64,000 nucleotides of DNA from Pseudognaphalium luteoalbum (GCA_963422505.1 OY730198.1:20881266-20945265), one strand, 5' to 3'; shown: positions 22,170 to 34,370, counted from the first letter of the stretch. The notes: generated by a model from the sequence alone, not told the origin. A program made the numbers and translations.

Positions 22170-22425
22170 GCCTGTTATGTCGCAGAGGCTCTGGGCCATC
22201 TGCGACACAAGCCTTTATGTCCCTAAAAATAGATTATGTCGCACCTAGCGATACAAAGATTCATGTCGCATTGAATTGCAGATGTCGCAGTAGCGACACA
22301 ACACCTTATGTCGCATTAAATTGCGGATGTCACACATAGCGACACAAAGACCTATGTCATAGTCATGAGCTGCGACACAACAGCATATGTCGCACTTGGT
22401 GTCGCACCTAGTGTCACAGAAATCA
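22170..22425. repeat. TGTCGCA / TGCGACA dyad cluster
   Basis: Within the chromovirus LTR: repeated TATGTCGCA and GCGACACAA words, about seven of each (some degenerate), alternating so that neighbouring copies can pair. Spacing is irregular (about 20-45 bp). Confidence 0.7.
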
Positions 22426-22524
22426 GAACCTTAAATATACTAATTTTTACTAAGTATCAAGACTTAAAATTTTATCGCTTACGTTACCCAAAATTCAGAT
22501 TTTAGATGCGTTTTTCGCTACACC

Positions 22525-22620
22525 TCAACCCCAGCCAGGGGTTCTGCCCCTTGGACCCCGCCAGGGGTTGCCACCCTTGGAACCCCGCTAGCCAGGGGCG
22601 CTGCCCTCGGACCCCGTCAT
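22525..22620. repeat. GC-rich CCAGGGG repeats
   Basis: Three imperfect copies of about 30 bp, each with CCAGGGG then GCTGCC-type sequence and GGACCCCG. It lies in the same LTR as the dyad cluster, in otherwise AT-rich DNA. Confidence 0.7.
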
Positions 22621-24732
22621 TTAAAGTTTGTAAATACTTTATACACTAAGTGTGAAACATTTACAACAACCAAACCACATACGATGTACTCGTACATGAT
22701 ACACATATACTTCAACACTTATATACGATACAACACATAATAATAATAAGGATGTAAGATTTTCACAAACCGTCACCAACGGGTCGTACATGTTTTCAAA
22801 ACACAAATAAACAATCAAACAAACCAATGTATTTTGACATAACTAGTTGGATGAACAACTAGCATAGGTGATCTTTTGAGATACCTGCTTACGTATTAAC
22901 CAACGTGCATCTTGGACGCCCTCAGGTTAAAGTTTTCGTACATCACTGCTTGGTTTAGCAACGCACGTTTATTGAGATATCAGGTGAGTCTCATAGCCCC
23001 GTATTTTACTGATTTTATTCCCGGGGTGAAATACATGCTCAGATTTATTTTACACGTGAACACGAGTACAAAACTCGATATATTGACTGCATGAGTTGTT
23101 TTACTAATCTTAAAGTCCTCCACCACATAGTTTGTTAATATGGATTTTGCGTGAATGCTTGTGTATGGTACCATATGGGATTGACTATCCCTGTCCAGGG
23201 TAGTCGCGCTACCATGACTATGATGTCAAACGGGCACATTATCATTTGTTCACACGAGTGTAGATTAGGCACTCGCTCGGAGGCACCTCGCTCAGGTCCT
23301 TAAAGGCAGATCCTGACCCTCAGTTAAGCTCAAACTATGGATTCATGGCAGTAATATACACATTTATTTAATTAATTTCAAACATATCATTAAATCTTGT
23401 GGTTCATACATTGTGGTTTCATCATTTACACCTGTGAGCTCACCAGCTTTTAGCTGACCTTTTAGCATGTATTCTCAGGTACTCAGCAGTAGGTTGGACA
23501 TCCCATCAGCTTTTAGATTTTCTTGCATTATTATATTTTGTAAAAGTAATTATGTATTGAAATCTCTCATTTTCAGAACACGAGCTATGGTAATAGCTTC
23601 AAACGTTGTAAACAATTGTCTAATCAATATATTTTATTAAACGACGCATATAGAGTCGTTCACTTTATCTTATGTGCTTGTGATTACCGTATCAGTCACG
23701 CCCCGACCCGAATCGCTTCCGCATTATAATTTGGGGGTGCGATAGTATATCTCTTGTCTATTTATCTAAAGTTGATTTAGAAGCATGCAAATCCTCAAAT
23801 GATTTTTCAATCCTTATTTATGTTAAAATTTTCAAAATTTTCAAACCTTTTTGAGTCGCAATGTAAGAAATTGGTTAAAACTTCGACAATGAAATTGTCA
23901 CTCATTCAGTAAGCTTAAATAGCTTTACTTCGACAGTGAAATTGTCACTCATTCAGTTGGCTTAAATTTTTTAAGAAAGAGTATAAATTTTTTTACAAGT
24001 ATTCAAAAGTTGGTAAAAAGATGTCGAATCATGTCGGATTCCAAATAGTTTAAGATGAGGATCTAAGAGGAGCATCGCACCACTGGACACATATAACCTA
24101 TTTTTGCGGTAAGGAATTTTGAGCCTTATAAGTATTCATTTTAAATGTTTCACCGTTCATTTGTTGTGTGTGAACAGTGCACGCATTTCTGAATTAGAAC
24201 TTGCCCCGGGTATACATGTCAAGACCATGTTGACTGGTGTCATACGTGATATAGGTACAATTAGAGGACCTTGAAATTCCTTAGGATTGAACCCCATTTC
24301 AACATATCTTTTTCAAAACCCAAAACCCTTCCAACACTTATTTTCAATGCTGATGATCCGCCTAGAAAAACCCTGTTGGGCCTTAGCCTTTCATTTATTT
24401 CAAACCTACATTTTAAACCCACTCATTCCCATACCTACCAAAAACTTATCTTAGAATTTTTAAATATTTTTTAAAACGCTATTTAGGTATTCTTTTTGTT
24501 TCTACCCCAAAAAATACAAATTTCATGTGTACTCAAAGCTTCTCGTGTGCGTTTCGATGATTAATACTCAAAGAATCGAGAGTCTTGTGGTGCGAAAAAT
24601 TGGCACCAAGTAAGTTCGAAATCGACAAAGGATTGAAAAAATGCAAGGTAAGAAAGGATTTCTGAAGGGCAATAAAAATATAAAAATCCCTTAGAATCTC
24701 CGTGGCAAAGAAGTTCTAAGCCAAAAATAGAA

Positions 24733-24741
24733 ATAAAAGAA
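24733..24741. repeat. MULE target-site duplication, left
   Basis: ATAAAAGAA; the right flank 25793-25801 is ATAATAGAA, 8 of 9 identical. Confidence 0.65.
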
Positions 24742-25792
24742 GGGTTATATGTCTGTAAATGTATTTAACTTGTCACAAATTCCTATTGTATGCATCTACT
24801 TTCAAAATTCCTATTGTGTGTATCCAACTAGCTAATTAGTCCTATTGTGTGTATTCATTAACACTAATTACGTTTGACTGGTCATAATTAGCATACGTGG
24901 CATCTTCATCCGACGTGGCACTGCAAAGTCAGCACCACGTCATCTAAAGTTCGATACATTTTTTAATTCATCAACTTCAATTTTCCGACGACACCATTTT
25001 TTCCGGCGATATCATTTTTTCGGCAAATCATTTTTTCCGCAAGTACCACCACAACTAATATACACCTCCTAAACACCAAGCCTACCATCTACGACATCAC
25101 CACCATCTCTGCCATCTTTTCCGGCGACCACATTTTTTCCGGCGACTTTCAAAACAAAACATTACTTTTACTTTATAGAATATAGATCATTGAACACTCA
25201 TATAAACTGTGAAACTCAAGATCCAACATTACAAATTAAACAAAGATACCTCATTTTGTAAATGTTCCACTTCTTCTTTCAACATTGAGAGAGTTCCTCC
25301 TGTATGTATTGAACAATGTATCGAACAATGAACAATGATCTATATTCGATTAAGTAAAAGTAATATTTTTTTTTCAAGTCGCCGGAAAAAATGGGGTGGC
25401 CGGAAAAAATGATGGAGATGGTGGTGATGTCGTAGATGGTAGGCTTGGTGTTTAGGAGGTGTATATTAGTTGTGGTGGTACCTGCGGAAAAAATGATTCG
25501 CCTGAAAAATGATATCGCCGGAAAAAATGGTGTCATCGGAAAATTGAAGTTGATGAAGATGATGATCTGAAAAATGTATCGAACTTTAGATGACATGGCG
25601 CTGACTTTGCAGTGCCACGTCGGATGAAGATGCCACGTATGTTAATTATGACCAGTCAAACGTAATTAGTGTTAATGAATACACACAATAGGAGTAGTTA
25701 GCAAGTTGGATACACACAATAGGAATTTTGAAAGTATGATGCATACAATAGGAATTTGTGACAAGTTCAATACATTTACAGACATATAACCC
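24742..25792. mobile_element. Mutator-like non-autonomous element with about 450-bp inverted arms
   Basis: Starts GGGTTATATGTCTGTAAATG and ends with its complement. The arms, about 24742-25195 and 25325-25792, match through most of their length, including repeated TTTTTTCCGGCGA-like words, leaving a centre of only about 130 bp. Flanks show a 9-bp imperfect duplication, as expected for Mutator-like elements. No transposase is encoded; the reading frame seen on the minus strand in the right arm is a by-product. A transcript through it would fold into a long hairpin. Confidence 0.8.
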
Positions 25793-26500
25793 ATAATAGA
25801 AAGAAATATAAAAAGAAAAAAATACGTATATGTATGAAATAAAGCTTAGTGCTTCAAATCTCCCAAAAACTCCGATTCTTGAAAGATATAAATCTTTCGT
25901 GTGTTTTTAAAAGATAGAAGTCAAAATAGCTATCTTCTTCCCTTATCGTTATCCATTTCCATTTTCATTAAAGAGTATGTCTAAATAGAATTTTTCATGA
26001 GTTTTAAAGGTCCTGAGATATGTCAAAACCCTTAAACCCTAAATCCACACTCGTCTGTACCCTTTAACCCTTACCAAACATTACAACCCACTTGAATGTC
26101 TTGAGATAATTAGTACAGTGCCCGTCTAAGTGATGGAGATATGGTCCTTGGGCAAGCCTATGATGAAGAATGTTGCACAACTGGTATCCGAGCGATTTTT
26201 CATTTGGCTTAGGATACTAGGAAACCCAATACACTTTGAGTGAATGAGTGACCACCAGTGAGATCGCCTAGTCGTGTATATTCCACAACTATGAGAATTG
26301 GAAGTTTGCCTAAGTGAATCATCTTGAAAACCTTTGGATACTTTATATGAACATCTCTTCTTTATCTGACAAGCGAAATACTTGTTTTCAATCGGTATAA
26401 CTTCTTCTTTGAGGCTCCGATCAAAACCTTAATAGGAAATTTTGGCTGATAAGATTGTGAGTTTGCTTGAGGACAATCAAAAGTCTAAGTGTGAGATATT

Positions 26501-28687
26501 TGATGACAAGTAAAAATTCAAGTTTTTACGTGCATCATTCTCACCTTTTTAGCCCAATTTATGATGAAAATATCTGAAATGAACGCTTTATTACTAAAAT
26601 TCATCACATGGGCTAAAATATAGACAACGTTTCAAAAATCAACTAAAATGGTCGAAAACATGATATATTAAACAAAAATGATCATAAGCATTCTCGTTTA
26701 CTTGTTTTCACACTTTTTGAGCTACACTTGGAATTATGACCTCTAACTGATGTCATTTTCTTCGTTAGCAAAATACGAAAGTGTGAGCATGAGAATCGCT
26801 TAAAATGGATATACGACGCCAAATTTACACCAAAACGAACAAATGAAGAACCCAAGACCAAAAATACAATTGAGCCAAGCCATATACGGACAAGACTGAC
26901 CGTATACGGCCAAGACCTGACTGTATCCAGCCTGGTTTGGGCGTATACGGCCTTATCCCAGCCGTATACGACCTATCTTGCCCGTATACGGTTGGGTCTC
27001 GCCCGTATTTTTGAAATCTCACCCGAAATATAGTCGGATGGCCTATATTTTGTGTTTTGCCCGTATTTTTGAAGAATTTTACTTGACCAAGAAATACAGT
27101 TGGGATTTTGGAGGAGGAAATACGGGCGAGAAATACGGGAAAGCAAACACTATAAATATAGCCTTCCACCTCCACATTTTCATCATCTCTCACTTGTTTC
27201 TCATTCATTTTCTTTCCTTTCTCTCTCTACTCTCTCTCTAGAATAAATTAGTTAGTATAGTTAGTAGAAGCTTCGAGCTTCTTTGTAACGGAGGTGCTCC
27301 AAGACTGCGGTTACGCAAGATATGTATTTACACTTTGTCAGGTTTTATTATAATCTCTATCTTATTATTTTTAAATATGTTGTGTTATTACCATGCTTAT
27401 TTGAAAATGTTTGTTATAAATATTTCCATGCTAAACTAAACAAATCAGTGTTTGCTATGATAGTCGTTATGCTATCCAACTTATGTTGTGGTTAGTAACC
27501 TACTACTAAGAATTTGGCCAACTTCTAATGGTATGCCGCTAATTATTATGTGTTTCTGATGATCGTTGAACTCGACATGGCCGGTGTTAATCTGGTTAAA
27601 ATATACCGGAGGGAGACATGGAGCGTAGGATTAGAGATAGATTAGATCCATTTCATATAAAAAATGTTTTAGAGATAAGGGAACATTTATGACTTGACCA
27701 TTTATCCAGTTACTCTGCATGAATTAAACTAATCCCTGTTATGATGCTCTATTGCATGTTCTTGTTTGATTGTTGCTTTAGCGTCTGCATGCTAATATCT
27801 CTTGTGTTGTTAGATATATGATTAAGTTTTCAGATATATATTAATTGCATACACCAGTTTAACATGCATAGAATAGTTATGATAATTTATATGAAATAAT
27901 GATGAACAATTTAACTTGCCGTTAGACCAGACCATCCCAACGTTGTTCATGTTTTTGTTTATTCAACAATTCATGCCATGATTCGGATATCTCAAATGTC
28001 CGAGATTGGGGAAATAAAATCAAGGATTTACATTTGGGATAACTTTCGGTGTAGTTACATTCCATATTTGTTATCCATGTGACATGTTATTTATCTGATT
28101 GCGGATAACTCTACGTTAGATAGATAATAGGCTAGGAGTTGTGGCTCATTAGGAAGTATATTTCCAATCCAGGATAGACAACAAGGAATCTTTAATGTAG
28201 CAACAGAAATAAAGTAAATCAGCTGAATACCTGGTATAGCATTGGAAACACCTCTTGTATAGTACAAACACGTGGAAGCCATGGAATGGTTGTAGGTATA
28301 TTAATTTGTTATCATTGAATGTTCCAAGTTCGTCTGTAAAATCCTGTGCACGTCATCTTAGCTAATGCCTTAACCAAAATAATTACCCTTAAATAGCATA
28401 TACAAATGTCATAGTAAACACACGCGTTTAACCTGTAATTCTCGTAGCCACCTCACCATCTTTACTTTACTTTAGTTATAGTTTTAGTTTTAGATTAGTT
28501 AGTTAGAAAACAAAACAAAACCCCTATCAACTCTTGAAAACCAGCTAAATCACAAAAGATAATTGAAATCCTTGAATCCCATGTCCGTTGTAGTTTGAAG
28601 AATGACTCTAGGTCATACCTATCATTGTACTCACCCATAGCTTTATTATACTTAGGCCCTGCAAATATAAAATATAAAACCCGCTGA
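26501..28687 (+). repeat. AthC 3' LTR, degenerate, right end lost
   Basis: Starts TGATGACAAGTAAAAATTCAAG after CTAAGTGTGAGATATT. It aligns with the AthA LTRs: a decayed GTATACGG array (26880-27010), a TATA box at 27151-27158, GTAACGGAGGTGCTCC, and the CTCGACATGGCCGGTG block. It has several indels relative to AthA and stops matching at AAAACCCGCTG near 28687. Confidence 0.75.
27151..27158 (+). promoter_or_regulatory. LTR TATA box (AthC)
   Basis: TATAAATA in the same position relative to the repeat array and pyrimidine-rich leader as in the AthA LTRs. Confidence 0.5.
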
Positions 28688-29693
28688 TCGTAGCCCGGTA
28701 CCTTTCAGTCAGTCCTTCTATGACGCGGATGGTTCTCCCCCTTCAAAAGGAGAGAGCTTTACCATTTGACTTATCGGGCCGCCACACTCCAAGACTTCAA
28801 CACTATTACAAAAGCTACCCTTCATTAGTCTTGGTTAAATATTAACCAAGAGCTAACATAAAACTAAACTAAAACTTACAAACTAACTATTTAATTAACT
28901 AAAAAGAGAAAGTAGAGAGAGAGAGTATTCTGGAGAGAATGAAAGAATGAGAGGTGTAGAGGTGCACTGAAATGAGAAAATGAGGTGACTATTTACAGGT
29001 GAAGTGAGGGAAGTGATGTACAAGTCTTCAAGCTCCAAGAACAAACTCCAAAGTGCAAATAGGGGGTAGCAAGTCAGGGGGTCAATTGGGACCAAGGGGC
29101 CAATTGTAAAGGTAAATGATCAGCCAAACGGCCCTAGAAGTGATGTATATGGCCCTTATACTATCGTATACGGCCTCCTAGGGGGTGGATGTTTCAGCTT
29201 CCACTTGCTCTATGCATTTCTTATTTCGCCCGTATCTTCTTCGTTCTAAGTTCGATTCGCTTGATTCTTGCACCGTTGGATCCGTATTTCCATTACACTT
29301 CTAATGACACAAACATTTCCAAATTTGGAGGTGTATAGACATAGCGTGTTCTGGAGGACGATCGGTTAGCTTCAAGAATGCACATCTTCTCAGTCTTTCA
29401 TCCGTTTTACTTGATTCTTTCACCTACGGTCATGTATTTTCCTATGGAATAATAAAATATGATTTAAGATCTATTTCCATATGATAATTAAGAACGGAAT
29501 ATTTAAGGTGACCGAATTTGCCTCTTTTTGCGTGTTAATTGGATGTTTCTGGTGATTTTTGCAGCAGCGCCTAATATTGAACTGCTTTGGTGATTTTTAG
29601 TAAATAATGATTATTTTAAGATGTTTTAACCAAATATATGTCCAATAAGTGTATAATAATTTAAGTAAAAATATGACTTTTTACTTTACATCA
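28685..29693 (-). repeat. Probable minus-strand Athila-like LTR (about 1 kb)
   Basis: On the minus strand it starts TGATGTAAAGTAAAAAGTC, like the AthA and AthB LTR starts, and may end GGCTACGATCA at 28685. It contains a pyrimidine-rich leader (28900-28950 as seen on minus) and a GTATACGGCC word near 29165. No target-site duplication is visible. No coding content. Confidence 0.4.
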
Positions 29694-30310
29694 TCAAGCA
29701 TCTTGGACAAATATCATGATATTGTTTTTGTATTGTTTGTAAAAGTTCAGGCTTAGTATTTTTGTAAACTACTATGCGTATTTGAGCAAGTGCGCATATG
29801 TGTATTTAATCAAATACGCATATGTGTATTTGTCAAGCAGTATATATAGGGTTTTGTATTTCGTTTTATTAAGTCTTTGCAGTTGGATTGTAAGCAAAGC
29901 ACTAATTCTCTGTACTTTTAATCGTTTGATAGTTATTTAGCTCGCTGTGATTATTGTGATTCATTGTTTAAAACACAAATTCGATAACTAAGTGAAGATT
30001 TCACTAACATTTAATTATTAGATTGATCACTTAAAGATCGTTTGGCACCTTCATTATTTTTGTTGTCTGTACATAAATGTTAGGTTTAGGATATTATATA
30101 ATCATTTTATTAAACAGGCTAAACAGTTTTTTATTTTTTTTTGAAAAAAAATTATGTTGTTGATTACTAACATACTTCTAGTAAAAAGATGATATATGGT
30201 CCGGTCCTTGGTCCAAGAATCTGTTACAATTCGGGTCTTGGAACCGAACGGAAATAGTTTGGTCCAGTTCTGGACTATGCACACCCCTAATAACAACTGA
30301 GCAGCAGTTC
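29694..30310. other. Spacer with possible LTR and hAT debris
   Basis: No gene seen. A TATA-like GTATATATAGGG (about 29841) with a downstream leader resembles a copia LTR fragment. At 30190-30290 a GGTCC-rich stretch ends with CTATGCACACCCC, a form often found at hAT-type element ends. Both are weak. Confidence 0.25.
30306..30310. repeat. Solo LTR target-site duplication, left
   Basis: AGTTC, repeated at 32394-32398. Confidence 0.85.
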
Positions 30311-32393
30311 TGTAACATCCATTCGTCGGGTCTGGTAGTATTTTAATATTTTTATGACTGTGAATTATTATTTAATGTGTTAGAAAATAGTTTCATTTGT
30401 TATTTGAAAATAAATGGGTAAAAGAGTCAAATAATTTATTGTGACTAGTAAATTATTAACTGTTTTAATTTAATTGAGTTGACGGTAAAATAAAATAATA
30501 TTTCCCCGTAAATGGTTTTTAAGTTCCAGACAATGATAAATACGGGGAATGAAATTTAAACACTTCTAGTATACTCCCATATCTTAAGTCGGCTTGTTAT
30601 TTCTTACTATCTCTACATACATACGTACAGAACATACATACATAGTCACAAACCATGACACCCTAAATTTTATCCAATTCATGATGAAACACCAAATCGA
30701 AACCCTAGAGCCTGAATTCAAGCTTCAATACTGAGATTGAATCATCCTTTTATCATCTAATTCATTGTAAGTCATCAATTCTTAATTTCTATAAACTTAG
30801 AATTCGGGGTTTTGAGGTTTTAGCTAATTAATGGGTTAAAATTCGAATTTAATGTTTGAAATTGTTGAATTGATGTTACTTGAGCTTGTTAGTGGTGATG
30901 AGTAATATTAATTAAGCTAGGGTTTGAGAAATTGATTAAGATGCTTGTAGCTTATGATGAAAGTATGATGAAATGGTAGTGTATATATGATAAATGAATT
31001 GGAATAGATGACATATGATGATTGTGAAAATTGTTTGATGTAAAATAATGTATAACATTGATTTCTAGCTTGAGTTGTGTAGTTTTTGGGGGTTTGTTCG
31101 GGTTGGACAACAGGGTTTTAAACATGCAGATCGCAGATAGTGAAGAACAAGCCGGCGTGTTCTATACCCTAGCCGGCGGGTTATGCTGATTTACCCGAGG
31201 ACCCGGCGGGTCCTAGACCCCAGCCGGCGGGTCCTTCCTCCTTAACAGCAACTCAGTTCATGCTTTTAATATGATTCACAATAATTTATTTTGTGTTATA
31301 ACATTGATAAACTCATAACATGAGATAATAAGAGGTATGTTATGAATGATGAGAGACAATTAGGAACTTGGTATCTCTATGCAAATAATGTGTAGTTCTT
31401 TGAGTCTATTATAAATATAAGTTATGTATTGATGAGACAAGTTACTAACTTATATTTGATTTGAATTCTAAGATTACGAGAAGACTCAGTGACATTAGAC
31501 TACTTAGCAGAGGATGAGGTGTCGGTGAGTGGATCTGTAATCCTCAGTATAATTTAGTTGTAATAGGTTTGATTACAACGGGTAATCGTATTATTACTGC
31601 TTTTGGTTTGCCATGATTAATTTGGTTTGATAGTAATAATACTGTTGATAGACTGTTTAGTCTGATATGTTGACCTGATTGAGTATGTGAATATGTGATC
31701 ACTTGATATTTGGCCTTCGAACATGTGTGTATTGAGGTCAACCTATTGTTTGGGTTTGGTTACTATTGTAAGATGACAGGAATTTCCATGTACTTATCGT
31801 TAATGGGAAATTAGGTCGTATGAAATTAGTACCAAACTATCGGTCTCGTCCGTTATGGCCATACGGATATGTACGATAAGTGTTCTTGGAGAATCCCCGG
31901 GTATTATGGTATCTCAAGAACCACCGATCCTCATTGTATTGAGATGTTATCTCATTGATGTTATGTGTTTACTGTTGGTATTCTTGGCTGAAGGTTTCCC
32001 CAAGAACCATCGATCTATTGTGATGTTATTTGTTTACGATGATTTGCTGTAAACAAGGTTGTTATGCTAAGTTAGGTTGTTGCTTATGTATTCACTCACT
32101 TAGCTTTGAGCTAACCCCACCACCCCACTTCTTGCAGGTTATGGTTTTGATATAACGGGATTGTCAAGAAGTTGTTCGGGACAGAATGTTTGACTAGGCT
32201 TACTCTGATATTACTTTAATAGCTTAAAGTTGTATTTGGAATTAAATAACACCCATTTTAGATATACTATAATTTTTGAAATATTATGGTTTAGTTACTT
32301 AATGTTCTATAACTTAATTGTTAATGTTTGTTCGGACTTACGCTTTCGATGTAAAATACATTTAAATAATGCTGTAAAAGATGGGGTATTATA
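30311..32393 (+). mobile_element. Solo LTR of the Tk1 chromovirus family (2083 bp)
   Basis: Starts TGTAACATCC and has GGGTCTGGTA close behind, as in the Tk1 3' LTR; ends GGGGTATTATA where Tk1 has GGGGTGTTACA. Matching internal blocks include the CCGGCGG motifs, GTATCGGTGAGTGGAT-like, ATCCCCGGGTATTATG and AACTTATATTTGAT. The 5-bp duplication AGTTC on both sides and the lack of any internal region show a solo LTR, formed by recombination between the two LTRs of a former element. Confidence 0.9.
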
Positions 32394-32398
32394 AGTTC
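32394..32398. repeat. Solo LTR target-site duplication, right
   Basis: AGTTC, identical to 30306-30310. Confidence 0.85.
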
Positions 32399-33645
32399 AC
32401 TGCGCAAATATACAACTGACCAATTATCATTCAAATATAAAAGTATGTATTATATATTTTAGTCCTTCAACTATATAATGTATACACAAATAGCCTTTCT
32501 TTTAACACCAATGGTAAAATTTCATATGTATAGTTAACATGGTATATTTCCCCATAGATTAAATACATGTTTTATCATTTATAAAAGTTGAGTTTCATGT
32601 AATATATGATGACTATTAGTATGTTTTATTTAATAACTTTATTATTTATTGATTGATTTATTTATATAGTTGTTTATTTATTATATAAAAGTCCGGTTTC
32701 TTAAAATTTATATATATATATATAGAGAGAGAGAGAAAGAGAGAGAGTTTGGATTAGATAACAACAACTAATGAGAACAATAAGAACAGATTTGGACCAC
32801 ACGTAGATTAAATCGGTGGATAAGAAAAATCTAATGACTTTTTATTTAAATAAATAGTATAAGGGTAATATTGGAAAAAAAATACCCTACCTCTCTCCAA
32901 TCTTAACTGTAAATCAATCCTCTCTCCTCGTTCATTAATGGCTAACTATCAGAAACACGGTGATTACATGTGGAACCTAAAACAAAAAGAATAGCGGATT
33001 TTGTGCACTTTAATTTTCGAAGATGATCAGATTTAATAGCCGGAGGTGGTGCATAAAATACAGAATTGTAAAAGAAGTCATCGTCGATCACAGTTGTACG
33101 AGGTCAACCGTTGGACAGAAACACAACTTCTGTATTACCATGTTCTCGATCACTGATTTGTTCATCACCGATCTAAACGGTGCATCCAATCTAGTTTGTG
33201 ATTAATCCTTTTGTGATGTACGGGATGCATCTGGAGTGGTTATTTATGTACCTCTCTTTAAGATGTACAAATTCAATTGCAATCCTGTTACTATAAGATG
33301 TACAAATTCATTGATGTACAAATCATTGATGCACAACTTGTTTAATTGCGCATGTGCTTCTGCAACAAAATTAAGATGCACAGGGACACACATGAAAGTA
33401 TATCAAAATAGAATTTAAATTAAGAGGAAGAAAAACAACATCTCATGGTTTGATTCAATTCGTTGATATATTAATGTAAATGCTGAAGATAAATTTGAAT
33501 TAAATGTCAGCTTCAAAGTTCTTTCACTAATTTTGAACGATATATCACGCGATAAATAATATCCTTAATTAAAGGGATGACACAAATGACTATATTACCC
33601 TCTCTTCTTAGCGTTTTTATTTTAAAGGTGTTCTTACCGGAACTA

Positions 33646-33650
<5 letters not shown>

Positions 33651-33696
<46 letters not shown>
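33651..33696. repeat. (TA)n microsatellite
   Basis: Uninterrupted TA repeat of 46 bp. Confidence 0.95.
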
Positions 33697-33701
<5 letters not shown>

Positions 33702-34064
33702 TTAAATGTTGAGTTTCTGATAATAGATGATGGTAATTGATATATTTTACATATTAATATATTAAATAGCTAATTATTTTTTATTTTGAGTTTTATGTAA
33801 CATATGATTGTTAATTAATATAGCTTGAAAGTAGATTAAATACATAAATAACTAATAATGTTTTCTTATATATTGTTTTATTTTTTTATGATAAAAATAA
33901 ATTATGTGTAGTTACTATAGTTTTACAATTATTTACATTATATATATGTTAAATGTTTCATATATTTCACCAAAAAGAACACCACGTACAATTATTTATT
34001 CATCAATTCATAAGTTCCATAAGATATTCATTCATCAAGTTATACAATAATCTATAATGATAAT

Positions 34065-34370
34065 TCAAGTACATGTCTTTGGGTCCGGGATAGGGACTTT
34101 ACAAGCATCAGAAACCTTTTTAGCACCGGGCTTTTCGAGAATCAGTCCATAATGTGGATCCTTCACGTAGCTGCAAAGACAATCAATTTGGTTATGTAGT
34201 TGGTGGCAACATTCTGAATTTGACGCTGGTGCTGTATTCGAGAGTATAAATGGAAGGCATGGGGCTAGGATCGCAGGGTTGCAATCTATAGCCTTACTCA
34301 TTTCAACATTGACCATGAGAATTGTCATAGCTAGCATTATCATGACCCAAAAAACACTAGACATTTTCAT
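34065..34370 (-). CDS. Putative non-specific lipid-transfer protein (type 2-like)
   Basis: 101 residues, single exon, ATG at 34370-34368 and TGA at 34067-34065. Residues 1-27 form a signal peptide (hydrophobic VFWVMIMLAMTILMV, likely cut after MSKA). The mature part has the eight-cysteine motif C30-X7-C38-X15-C54C55-X8-C64-X-C66-X23-C90-X9-C100. The residue between the CXC cysteines is Leu, as in type 2 proteins and DIR1-like relatives. Four disulfides would enclose a lipid-binding cavity; the protein should be secreted. Its lipid ligand and physiological role (cuticle, signalling or defence) cannot be told from sequence. A TATA box lies 99 bp upstream. It is the only intact, host-like gene in the window. 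Confidence 0.88.
   Translation of the reverse strand: MKMSSVFWVMIMLAMTILMVNVEMSKAIDCNPAILAPCLPFILSNTAPASNSECCHQLHNQIDCLCSYVKDPHYGLILEKPGAKKVSDACKVPIPDPKTCT

Larger units (their letters stand above)
12142..23744 (+). mobile_element. Probable chromovirus solo LTR, split by AthA
   Basis: Two pieces, 12142-12788 and 21649-23744 (2743 bp together), are interrupted by AthA. The right piece ends TTTGGGGGTGCGATA, like gypsy LTR ends of the GGGGTGTGACA type with two substitutions. GTATA precedes 12142 (12137-12141) and follows 23744 (23745-23749), a possible 5-bp duplication. The left start reads TTTAATACGG rather than TG. No coding sequence is present. An alternative left edge is TATCG at 12121, which matches the end CGATA but lacks a duplication. 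Confidence 0.45.
23745..28687 (+). mobile_element. Old Athila relic AthC (3' internal region and 3' LTR)
   Basis: Non-coding 3' internal sequence (23745-26500) homologous to the AthA 3' region, followed by a degenerate 3' LTR (26501-28687). A Mutator-like element (24742-25792) is inserted in it. The right end is cut at about 28687, short of the expected LTR terminus, by a minus-strand LTR-like sequence. No reading frame of pol survives in this window. Confidence 0.7.
32394..34064. other. AT-rich spacer with microsatellites
   Basis: No gene. It has a (TA)n/(GA)n tract at 32709-32747 and a (TA)n tract at 33651-33696. The segment between them (about 32748-33645) begins with AGGGTAATATTGG-like sequence near 32873 that recurs inverted as TATATTACCCT near 33590, so it could be a small inverted-repeat element, but the ends are not clear. 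Short frames at 33023-33418 show no domain. Confidence 0.4.

Noticed and set aside
22103..22339. 78-codon frame across the dyad repeats
   Set aside because: Translation simply follows the TGTCGCA repeats; no coding signal.
28690..28785. tRNA-like sequence on the minus strand (GCCCGATAAGTCAAATGGTA and a CTCTCC/GGGGAG stem, with ACCGGGC at the far end)
   Set aside because: No B box or T-loop (no GGTTC-type sequence), weak A box, and an acceptor mismatch. It is at most a tRNA-resembling piece of a repeat.
30190..30300. hAT transposon end (CTATGCACACCCC)
   Set aside because: Only one end suspected, no inverted partner or 8-bp duplication found; noted in the spacer entry only.
33023..33418. Two 60-codon frames in the spacer
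   Set aside because: Short, no domain, no promoter evidence, in AT-rich possible repeat sequence.
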